Source: Streptomyces tropicalis
GTDB lineage: Bacteria > Actinomycetota > Actinomycetes > Streptomycetales > Streptomycetaceae
Direction of reading: 5' to 3'
Assembly: GCF_029269835.1 (NCBI RefSeq)
Contig: NZ_JARJBB010000004.1
Location: 124,001 to 188,000, forward strand
Length of the DNA stretch: 64,000 bases
A program made the translations under genes and the position numbers. The notes under the pieces are model-generated. The model saw only the letters and a program-made list of their open reading frames with translations. It was not told where the DNA came from and did not search any database. Shown here piece after piece: positions 41,744 through 49,042 of the stretch (the stretch's first letter is position 1; each line of letters begins with the position of its first letter).

Positions 41744-42469
41744 ATGGACGGCACCCGGACGTGGGCGGCCGCGCCCGGAACGGCGGTGCGGGCCCGGTCG
41801 GTGCTCGCGGCGGCATGGTCCTGCGCGGTGACGGCGGAGGGCGGCCGGGAGGAGTTCGTGGGCGCGCACTCCGTGACGGCGGACGGCAGGATCCTGCTGA
41901 GCGTGCCGGAGGACAGCCCGCTCCGGGTGGCCGCGGTCTGCGCGCCGCGCGGAGAGCCCTCCGCCGTGCTGGAGTTCGCCGACGTCGCACCCGTGCCGGT
42001 GCGCGACCGGATCCGCGCCCGGCTGTGGCTCGCCGGATGGTGCGCCATGGGGGAGGGGCGCCTGGTGTTCCACCCCACCCGGGTGGTGCTGCGCGAACCG
42101 TCCGGCGCGGTCCTGGTCGACCGTGACGACTTCGCCGCCGCGGCCCCCGACCCGCTCACCGCCGCGGAGGCCCGGCTGCTCACCCACCTCGCCGACGCCC
42201 ACCCCGACGCGGTGGAGCGGCTCACCCGGCTGGTCGGGGCCGACGCCCTGTTCGGCGCGGTCCGGGTGCGACCGCTCGCCCTGGACCGGCACGGGCTCAC
42301 CCTGCGCATCGAACGCGCCCGCGGTCACGGCGACGCCCGGCTGCCCTTCCCTGCTCCGGCCGACGACGTCGCCCAGCTCACCGAGCGCCTCCACGCCCTG
42401 CTCGCCCGGGCCGGGACCGCGTCCTGCCCCCGCTCCCTACAGCGGCAGCGCACAGACCGCGACCGGTGA
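41744..42469 (+). CDS. DUF2470-domain protein (HugZ/PPOX-like), iron-regulated
   Basis: The 241-residue protein has a split-barrel-like N-terminal half (ARSVLAAAWSCAVTAEGGRE, SPLRVAAVCAPRGEPSAVLEF). A C-terminal DUF2470 domain follows (AEARLLTHLADAHPDAVERL, VRVRPLALDRHGLTLRI). DUF2470 is found next to the flavin/heme-binding barrel in HugZ-type heme oxygenases. Together with the iron box upstream, a role in heme or siderophore iron use is plausible, but heme binding is inference. The start is firmly set by AAGGAGG. The 3' end overlaps the convergent lactonase gene by 33 bases. Confidence 0.85.
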   Translation: MDGTRTWAAAPGTAVRARSVLAAAWSCAVTAEGGREEFVGAHSVTADGRILLSVPEDSPLRVAAVCAPRGEPSAVLEFADVAPVPVRDRIRARLWLAGWCAMGEGRLVFHPTRVVLREPSGAVLVDRDDFAAAAPDPLTAAEARLLTHLADAHPDAVERLTRLVGADALFGAVRVRPLALDRHGLTLRIERARGHGDARLPFPAPADDVAQLTERLHALLARAGTASCPRSLQRQRTDRDR

Positions 42470-43660
42470 GACGAACGGCTCGCCCGCGAGCCGCAGGGCG
42501 CCGCTTCCCCGGTGCACGTGGAAGACGCTGACCGTGCCCGACTTCTGGTTCGCCGCGAACAGCAGCGCGCCGTCCGGAGAGAAGGCGATCTGCCGCGGGA
42601 AGTCCCCCGCGACCGGCACCGTGCCGAGCAGCCGGAGCCGGGCGCCGTCCGCCTCCACCGCGTAGCGCGCGATGCTGTTGTGGCCGCGGTTGGCGAGGAA
42701 GGCGTACCGGCCGTCGGCCGTCACGAGGAACTGAGCGGGGTGGTTGGTGCCGCCGCCGGAGCCCGTGGACTGCGGTGCTCCGACGGTCAGCCGGCCGCTC
42801 GACGGGTCGTAGGCGCAGACGGCGACGGTGTCGTCGACCTCGTTGACCAGGTACGCGTGGCGGCCGCCCGGGTGGAAGGCCAGGTGCCGGGGTCCGGCGC
42901 CCGGCCGGGTGCGTGCCCGCGCGGTCTCGGTCAGCGTCCCCGCACGTGGATCGAGCCGGTAGGTGTAGACGGTGTCGGTGCCGAGGTCCACGGCGAGGAC
43001 GTGGGCGCCGTCCGGACCGGTGAGGAACTGGTGTGCGTGCGGGCCCTGTTGCCCGGGGCCGGGCGGCGGGCCGGAGTGCGTCACGCGGTCGGTGCGCGCA
43101 CCGAGCGCACCGGTCGCGTCGATCGGGTGCACGGTGACGCTCCCGGACCCGTAGTCGGCGCTGAGCAGCCAGCGGCCGCCGGGGTGCACGGAGAGGTGGC
43201 AGGTGCCGGACCCGCCGGTGCTCCGGGTGCCGAGGACCGTCCGGTCGGCGAGCCGCACGGCGGTGACGGCCCCCTCCGCCCGCTCGTCGACGGCGTAGAG
43301 CGTGCGCCCGTCCGGATGCACGGCGAGGTACGACGGGTCGCCGACACCGGTGACGGTGCCCCGGCCGGTGACCGCGCCGGAGGCCGGGTCGTACGCGGCG
43401 ACGCCGATGCCCTGCCCGCCTCCCTCGGCGGAGGCGTACGTGCCGAGGTACAGCGGGCGCGGGCCGGAGGGGGCCGGGTCGGCCCGGCGGCCCCCCTCGG
43501 CCGCCTCCGGGGCCTTCGGCGCACCCGCGGGGGAGGCGCCGGGCCGTGGAGCCGCGGGCGAGGGGAGCACGGTCACCGCCGCGGCCCCGGCCAGGGCGCC
43601 GACCAGCCGGCGCCTGCTCCAGCCGCCGCGCGGAGCCCGCGCCTGCGCACCACTGTCCAT
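42437..43660 (-). CDS. Secreted lactonase-family seven-bladed beta-propeller protein
   Basis: The 407-residue protein has a twin-arginine-like signal (SRRRLVGALAGAAAV). A 6-phosphogluconolactonase-type (PF10282) propeller follows, with GDPSYLAVHPDGRTLYAV, CHLSVHPGGRWLLSADYG, GPHAHQFLTGPDGAHVLAVDLG, GPRHLAFHPGGRHAYLVNE and GDFPRQIAFSPDGALLFAAN as repeated blades. Cytosolic family members hydrolyse sugar lactones. Exported ones like this have no proven substrate. An Ala/Pro-rich spacer separates signal and propeller. Confidence 0.88.
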   Translation of the reverse strand: MDSGAQARAPRGGWSRRRLVGALAGAAAVTVLPSPAAPRPGASPAGAPKAPEAAEGGRRADPAPSGPRPLYLGTYASAEGGGQGIGVAAYDPASGAVTGRGTVTGVGDPSYLAVHPDGRTLYAVDERAEGAVTAVRLADRTVLGTRSTGGSGTCHLSVHPGGRWLLSADYGSGSVTVHPIDATGALGARTDRVTHSGPPPGPGQQGPHAHQFLTGPDGAHVLAVDLGTDTVYTYRLDPRAGTLTETARARTRPGAGPRHLAFHPGGRHAYLVNEVDDTVAVCAYDPSSGRLTVGAPQSTGSGGGTNHPAQFLVTADGRYAFLANRGHNSIARYAVEADGARLRLLGTVPVAGDFPRQIAFSPDGALLFAANQKSGTVSVFHVHRGSGALRLAGEPFVSPVAVCALPL

Positions 43661-43837
43661 GCCCGCACCTCAGGTCGTCGGCCGCCGGTCGTGTCCGCCA
43701 CCCTGGCGTGCGCCCGGGCACGACGGCAAGTGCGGCCCGGTGCACGCCGCCCGGCGGGGCACGCCGGACCCGGCCGAGCGGCGGCATCACGCCCCGGCCG
43801 CTCCGGCCGACCCGCCGGTGCCGCACGGGGTGCGGGC

Positions 43838-44899
43838 CTACCAGTCCCCGTCCTGCACGGGCTTGCCCGGCGCGTCCCCGAGCGGCGCGACCTGGCCCGG
43901 CGACGGCTGCTGCCAGGGCTCGTGGTCGTCACCTAGCCACTCGCCGACCGGCTGCACCTCCGTCAGGGTGTCGCTGGGGGCGAGGTCCTCGGCGTCGGAG
44001 TCGTAGTAGTCGTACCAGGGCAGGCCGGCGCGGGTGTACGCCGCGCGGTCCACCGGGGACGGCGGGGGAGCCTCGCCGGTGATGCGCCGCCACTCGGGCG
44101 GCGTCACCAGATGGACGAAGACCCGCCCGGCGGGCTCCTCCGACCATGCCCGCAGGGGGCGTTCGTCCTGGTACACCTCCTGGCGCATCGATCCGCCGAC
44201 GCCGAGCCCCATGGCCGCGGCGCGGGCTCCGCCGGACCTCGCGGGTGCCGCCGGAGCGGCGCCGGGTGCGGGGGCCGCACCCGGGGCGGCCATCGGGTAC
44301 GCCCCGCCGAATCCGCCGAGCGACTTCGGCGGCATCCGCCGCCGCTCCGCCATGCGGCGCTGCTCCTCCCGCCACCTCGCCAGCTCCGCGGCCCGCAGCG
44401 GGAACGACTGCAGCTGCACCCCGCCCCACGTCTCCTCGCCCGTGACCTGGCCCTCGACCGTCGCGCCGAGGCCCAGCGGCACGGCGACGAACTGACGGAC
44501 CGTGCCGCTGCCCGAGTTGATGCCGTCCAGCCACGGCTGGCGGGGCAGCACCACGTAGTTCTGCGGATTCCGGGAGAGGCGGTCGCTCCAGGGCCTGCCG
44601 GAGACCGCGCACACCTTGCCCACGCCCACCTGGAGCGCGGCCGGCTCCGTCGTGCCCGCGAAGCTCAGCCACATCGCCTCACGCAGGTACACCGGCAGCA
44701 TCACGCCGCCGCGGGCGCGCCACTGCTCGGGCACCGCGTCCCCGTAGTCCGCCACCCGGCGGACCGGGAACTCGCCGAGTCCCGGCGGCAGCGGGTGCGT
44801 GCCCTCCTCCGGCAGGCGCAGGGTGCGGACGAACCGCACCGCCACACCGCCCGGCAGGCGCAGGGTGTCCCCCTCGATCCGCACCGTCGTGTCGGTCAT
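43838..44899 (-). CDS. Conserved Streptomyces hypothetical protein
   Basis: The 353-residue protein appears cytoplasmic. A conserved N-terminal domain (about 1-175) shows LRLPGGVAVRFVRTLRLPEEG, ALQVGVGKVCAVSGRPWSDRLS and YVVLPRQPWLDGINSGSGTVRQFVAVPLGLGATVEGQ. A low-complexity Ala/Pro/Gly middle and an acidic C-terminal tail rich in Asp, Trp and Tyr follow. I recognise it as a widespread actinobacterial hypothetical but cannot assign a function. It is on the same strand as the FUSC gene upstream, 100 bases away. Confidence 0.7.
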   Translation of the reverse strand: MTDTTVRIEGDTLRLPGGVAVRFVRTLRLPEEGTHPLPPGLGEFPVRRVADYGDAVPEQWRARGGVMLPVYLREAMWLSFAGTTEPAALQVGVGKVCAVSGRPWSDRLSRNPQNYVVLPRQPWLDGINSGSGTVRQFVAVPLGLGATVEGQVTGEETWGGVQLQSFPLRAAELARWREEQRRMAERRRMPPKSLGGFGGAYPMAAPGAAPAPGAAPAAPARSGGARAAAMGLGVGGSMRQEVYQDERPLRAWSEEPAGRVFVHLVTPPEWRRITGEAPPPSPVDRAAYTRAGLPWYDYYDSDAEDLAPSDTLTEVQPVGEWLGDDHEPWQQPSPGQVAPLGDAPGKPVQDGDW

Positions 44900-45002
44900 C
44901 CGCGCACTCCCCTCCGTCCAGCGCCGTCCGGCACCGCCCCGCGGCTGCGCGGCGCGGCGCCCGTCGGGCGACCGGGCCGCCCGGCCCGTCCCCGGCGGCC
45001 CC

Positions 45003-46256
45003 TCACGAAGAACGCCCCGGGGTGTCCGTACGGTTCCGGCGCAGCCGTTCCGGCACCCCCAGCCGGTTCCGGTAGCGGGTCAGCCGGGACATGCGCTCAC
45101 GGCGGGCCTGCGTGTGGCGGTCCAGCTCCTCGAACAGCCGGCGCGAGCGGTGCTCGGTGTCCAGCTCGTCGATGATCCGGTCGGCCTCGGTCAGCACCGC
45201 GCCGTACAGCTGCCAGTGCCCGGCGTCCCGCTGCACCTCCTCCAGCAGGTGCTGGGCGAGCTTGTCGCGGGTGGCGGCGGCCTGCCGCAGCCCCGCGGCG
45301 AGACGGGACTCCGCCGACTCGGCGCTGACGCTGACGTCACTGGTGACCAGGACGGCGAAGCTGACCACGGCGTCGCCCACCTCGGACAGCAACTGCTCCA
45401 CCACGGCACCCGTCGGCGGCGGGAACAGCGGGTCCGGATCGCGCTGCTTGGCCAGGTCGGTGAAGGTGCGCGCCAGCACCCGCAGGACCACCGTGCAGAT
45501 CTCCACCGTGTCCAGTCCGGTGCGCAGCACGACCCGGTGCAGCAGGCCCTCGCGCACCCGCGGGTTGAGCCGGAGGCTGTCCTCGGCGCGCCGCAGCGCG
45601 GTGTCGACGTCGGAGATCTCGTGGTCCAGGCGGCGCGCCTCGTGCAGCCGGGCCGCCGCCCGCTCCACCGGAGTGGGCCCCGCCGCCTCCTCGCCCATGC
45701 GCAGCATCAGCCGGCGCACCCGGCGCGCCAGGTCCTCGATCGACTCGCCCGCCTGCTCGGTCCACACCGGGGGAGCGAGGACCAGGTTGCAGGCCATGCC
45801 GACGGACGCGCCGATCAGGGTCTCCACCACCCGCGCCCAGGCCGTGCTGCCGACGGTGGTCACACCGAGCACCAGCATCGCGCTGATCGCCACCTCGGGC
45901 ACGAACTCGTCCACCCGCACCAGATGGCCCACGCCCAGCGCGGCCAGGATCACCAGCGCCAGGCTCCACCAGGTCAGTCCCACGAGCAGGGAGAAGGCGA
46001 TGGCGACGAGGACACCGGCCACCACGGCGTTCACCCGGCGGATGCCGGTCTTCAGCGTGGCGAACAGGGTGACCTGGACGACCAGGAGCGCGGTCAGGGG
46101 AGCGGTCAGCGGCGCCGGTTCCGGGCTCAGCCGCAGCGCGATCACATAGGCGATCGTCGCCGCGGCCGTGGACCTGAGCGCCTGCACCACCACCGGGTCC
46201 CGGTGCCGCCTCAGCCACTCCGCGCACGACGACGTCCACTCACGTACAACTTGCAT
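45003..46256 (-). CDS. FUSC/aromatic-acid-exporter-like membrane protein
   Basis: The 417-residue protein has an N-terminal block of about six hydrophobic helices (VVVQALRSTAAATIAYVIAL, LTALLVVQVTLFATLKTG, VARVVETLIGASVGMACNLV-type segment) typical of FUSC domains. A long cytoplasmic helical region follows. Family members act in export of aromatic acids or as uncharacterised envelope proteins. The ATG start lies 105 bases downstream of the FBP gene end on the same strand. Confidence 0.82.
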   Translation of the reverse strand: MQVVREWTSSCAEWLRRHRDPVVVQALRSTAAATIAYVIALRLSPEPAPLTAPLTALLVVQVTLFATLKTGIRRVNAVVAGVLVAIAFSLLVGLTWWSLALVILAALGVGHLVRVDEFVPEVAISAMLVLGVTTVGSTAWARVVETLIGASVGMACNLVLAPPVWTEQAGESIEDLARRVRRLMLRMGEEAAGPTPVERAAARLHEARRLDHEISDVDTALRRAEDSLRLNPRVREGLLHRVVLRTGLDTVEICTVVLRVLARTFTDLAKQRDPDPLFPPPTGAVVEQLLSEVGDAVVSFAVLVTSDVSVSAESAESRLAAGLRQAAATRDKLAQHLLEEVQRDAGHWQLYGAVLTEADRIIDELDTEHRSRRLFEELDRHTQARRERMSRLTRYRNRLGVPERLRRNRTDTPGRSS

Positions 46257-46361
46257 CTCTTGCGCTGTTCCCCGTTCACCGACGGGTCGAACATGATCAC
46301 GGCCGACCGGATGCGACCGTTTCGTCCTCCGTCGTGCGGGGCCCCGGTCTCCTCGCCGGGG

Positions 46362-46856
46362 TCAGGCCGTGAGCCTGTCGAGGAAGGCGGTCAGGTTTCC
46401 CATGGTGCGCGCGATCTGCTGCTCCACGGTGAGGCTCTCCTCCAGGCGCGATCCGGAGTCGGGGACCCGGAGGCCGCGCACGTACAGCGGGCAGGCCAGG
46501 TCCGCGCACATGTACACGCCGACCGAGTTCCCCTCGCGGCCGGCGGCGCCCGCCTTGCGGGCCGTCATCAGGGACACCCCGCCCCCGCGATGGGTCGTCA
46601 GGCACAGCGAGCACATGCTGCGGTGCAGGAAACCCCGCTGCGAGGTCGGGAAACGGAGGGCCACGCCGGTCGGCCGTCCGTCCCGCGGGACCACCAGGTA
46701 GCTGCGGTCGGGCGCCCCGGGGTCCCGCCAGCCCAGGAAGTCCAGGTCGTCCCAGGGGCGCTGGTCCAGGTCGCGGGGGACGGCCAGGCGCTTGGCCTCG
46801 CCCTTGGAGCAGTTCACGAAGGAGCTGCGGATGTCCTGCTCGGTGAGCGGTCGCAC
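46362..46856 (-). CDS. FBP-domain (FusB-type elongation factor G binding) protein
   Basis: The 164-residue protein has the treble-clef zinc finger of FBP_C proteins. Four Cys lie in MCSLCLTTHRGGGVSLM and YMCADLACPLYVRGL. A C-terminal helix with LTVEQQIARTMGNLTAFLDRL follows. FusB-family proteins bind EF-G and rescue it from fusidic acid. Actinobacterial copies may serve ribosome rescue, but this is inference. GTG 46856 has GGGAG upstream. A perfect dyad lies 37 bases upstream in the divergent intergenic region. Confidence 0.85.
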   Translation of the reverse strand: MRPLTEQDIRSSFVNCSKGEAKRLAVPRDLDQRPWDDLDFLGWRDPGAPDRSYLVVPRDGRPTGVALRFPTSQRGFLHRSMCSLCLTTHRGGGVSLMTARKAGAAGREGNSVGVYMCADLACPLYVRGLRVPDSGSRLEESLTVEQQIARTMGNLTAFLDRLTA

Positions 46857-46892
46857 GGGATCTCCCGGGGTCGGTGGTCTTTCGATGACACG

Positions 46893-46911
46893 AACCTAAA
46901 TGTATTAGGTT
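46893..46911. promoter_or_regulatory. Palindromic operator between FBP and DUF3626 genes
   Basis: AACCTAAATGTATTAGGTT has perfect 7-base arms around ATGTA. It lies between divergent genes and may control either. The half-sites are iron-box-like but face outward, so a MarR- or TetR-type repressor is as likely. Confidence 0.6.
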
Positions 46912-46947
46912 TTCGGCTAGGGTAGTCAGCCAAAGGAGGGGGAGCCA

Positions 46948-47830
46948 ATGGATTTCGGCTTCCGGCACGCACCACGGGCCCGCGAGGCGCTGCGCCACGT
47001 GGCGGCGCGCTCCGCGGGCCCGGCCGCCGACCCGGACCTGCGCGTCACCTCACCCTCAACTTCCATCCCGACCGCCTGTCCGGCGGTACACCGCCCTGCC
47101 GGCGACGGCCCGGGACGGCGTCCACCACTCGCAGTTCGCCACCGGCGCCGGCGACGGCGGCCTCACCGCGCACCCCGGCGGCGACCGCCGGCGCTGGGAG
47201 AGCCGGATCCTCGGCGGCGCGTACGACGGCGCGGCCCCGGCCGAGCGCCCCGTGCACGGTGCGCTGAGCTTCTGCCGCCAGGCGGTCGGCGCGGCCCCCA
47301 GGTTCGGCTCCTCGCACGTCCGGCTCGGGCCCGCGGCGACAGCCCGGACCATCCTCTGCCACCCGGACGGCGCCGCCGAGCCCGGCGACTTCGGCGTGGC
47401 CGCCGGCATGTCCCTGATCGCCCTGGCCTCGGCCGACGACCGGGACGCGCTCGGCGACTGCGTCGAGGCCCAGGTCCACGCGGGCGTCGGCCTCGCCCGC
47501 GACGTGGAGGCGCTCGTCCTCTACGCGGGCCACCGCGGCACGCCCGTCGAGGCCGACGCCCGGCGCCTGCCCCGCCCCGCCGAGTGGCACCCCGGCCACC
47601 GGATCACCGTCCCCGGGCTGCGCCGGCACGCCGGCTTCCGCGGCCCGCGGTTCGCCTATCTGGTGCTGTGGTCGGAAAACCTTTCGGCCACAGCACCAGG
47701 CGCGGGGATCGCCGAGGACGGCCGGATCGACCCGCGGATCATCGGCGACGCCGCCCGCGGCGGCCGGTACGCCCTCCAGGACCTGAAGACGGTGCGGCAC
47801 ACGCGGGCCCGCTTCGGGGCGCCGGAAGGC
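46948..47830 (+). pseudogene. DUF3626 gene inactivated by two frameshifts and a hairpin insertion
   Basis: ATG 46948 with a GGAGGGGGAG ribosome site starts a DUF3626 protein (REALRHVAARSAGPAADPDL, RVT). The reading then moves to another frame near 47046 for LTLNFHPDRLSGG. It moves to a third frame near 47085 for LPATARDGVHHSQFATGAGD, GGLTAHPGGDRRRWESRILG and MSLIALASADDRDALGDCVE, ending RYALQDLKTVRHTRARFG. Between YL and GAGIAEDGRIDPRIIG a hairpin (47660-47699) adds twelve foreign codons. The original stop is lost, and the frame runs on into the 30-bp tandem repeats. Confidence 0.8.
47660..47699. repeat. Small hairpin insertion inside DUF3626
   Basis: Perfect 12-base arms CTGGTGCTGTGG (47660-47671) and CCACAGCACCAG (47688-47699) surround a 16-base AT-richer loop. 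Removing 36 bases restores the expected YLGAGIAEDG reading, so this looks like an inserted mini-element. Confidence 0.65.
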
Positions 47831-47890
47831 GCAGGCACCGCGCGGCCGGCGCCCGGCCCGGCGGAAGCGGGGCCGTACGCCCTCCGGCCC

Positions 47891-48130
47891 CGGTGGGATC
47901 CGGTCTCGCGTCCTGCGGTGCGGTGGGATCCGGTCTCGCGTCCTGCGGTGCGGTGGGATCCGGTCTCGCGTCCTGCGGTGCGGTGGGATCCGGTCTCGTG
48001 TCCTGCGGTGCGGTGGGATCCGGTCTCGCGTCCTGCGGTGCGGTGGGATCCGGTCTCGCGTCCTGCGGTGCGGTGGGATCCGGTCTCGTGTCCCGCGCTC
48101 CGGTGGAATCCGGCCCCGGGTGACGGGGTC
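47891..48130. repeat. 30-bp tandem repeat array (minisatellite)
   Basis: Seven copies of a 30-bp unit beginning CGGTGGGATCCGGTCTCGCG run from 47891 to 48100. The first six differ only at one C/T position, and copy 7 is degenerate at its end. An eighth, diverged copy (48101-48130) and traces of a ninth follow. Being 30 bp long, the unit is open in several frames: RWDPVSRPAV and GSGLASCGAV on plus, HRTAGRETGS on minus. It separates DUF3626 from the convergent luxR gene. Confidence 0.9.
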
Positions 48131-48242
48131 CGGCCGGGTCCGGCGCCACGTCCTGCGGCCTGTGGAGCCCGGCGCCGCGTCCTCCGGTCGGCCGCCGCCG
48201 CTCCGCCCGCCACGGCGGCGACCGTCCCGCTCCCGCGGTCCA

Positions 48243-48890
48243 CTACCGGGCGCCCGACTCCTCCTCGGCCGGGGCGGGCGGCCACACCCCCGGGGCCAGC
48301 ACCCCCAGTGCGTAGGCCCGCGCCACGAGTTCCGTCCGGTTCGCCGCGCCCCACCGGGCCGAAAGGCGCCGCAGATGGTAGGTCACCCCGTCCGGGCTCA
48401 GGCCGGTCTCCCGGCCGGCCCGCGCCGTGGTCGCCCCGCCCGCCAGCAGCGCCAGGATCCGCGCCTCCACCCCGGTCACCCGGGCCGGTGCCACCGTCGG
48501 CGCCCGGTGTTCGCAGGCCACCCGCAGCGTCACCAGCAGCGCCGGCGTGTCCTCCACCGTGTCGCTGACCGGATCGGCGGTCAGCTCCCCGCGCCGGTCG
48601 GTCCCGTCCGCGGTCCGCCAGCGCACCGACACCTGGTAGCGCGAGCGGTGCCGCAGCCGCAGCGCCTCGGCGATCCGGTCCACCTGGGTGGCCTCCTGAG
48701 GGGTGAACAGCTCCAGCACCTGCCGGCCGCGCAGCCGTCCGGGCGTCGTCCCGCACTCCGCCGCCATCGCCGGGTTCGCCAGCACGACGAGCCCGTACAC
48801 GTCGCACACCGCGACCGGCATCGCCATCCGGTCGAAGAGGGTCAGCGCGCGGTTCCGCCAGAGCACCACCCCGTGCTGCGCCGCGTCCAC
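48243..48890 (-). CDS. PAS-domain LuxR-type transcriptional regulator
   Basis: The 215-residue regulator has an N-terminal PAS-like domain (ALTLFDRMAMPVAVCDVYGL, VVLANPAMAAECGTTPGRLR). A C-terminal LuxR helix-turn-helix follows (VEARILALLAGGATTARAGR, ETGLSPDGVTYHLRRLSARW, GAANRTELVARAYALG). A longer reading begins at GTG 48947 without a ribosome site. I chose GTG 48890, which has AGGAGG five bases upstream. It is divergent from the P450-reductase fusion and is its likely regulator. The minisatellite lies just beyond its 3' end. Confidence 0.85.
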   Translation of the reverse strand: MDAAQHGVVLWRNRALTLFDRMAMPVAVCDVYGLVVLANPAMAAECGTTPGRLRGRQVLELFTPQEATQVDRIAEALRLRHRSRYQVSVRWRTADGTDRRGELTADPVSDTVEDTPALLVTLRVACEHRAPTVAPARVTGVEARILALLAGGATTARAGRETGLSPDGVTYHLRRLSARWGAANRTELVARAYALGVLAPGVWPPAPAEEESGAR

Positions 48891-49042
48891 TGCTGCCTCC
48901 TGCCACACCCGGAGCACCGCGCACAAGGCCCGGCCACGAACACGCACTACACAATCATGCAGGACTCCGGTGCGGCCCGCCGGGCCCCGTGGACCACGCT
49001 GGACCGCAGTACGTCCGTACCGCGAAAGGCAGTTGTCGCGCC

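Noticed and set aside
47891..48130. Repeat array considered as CRISPR
   Set aside because: Units are contiguous 30-bp tandems with no unique spacers and no cas genes nearby.
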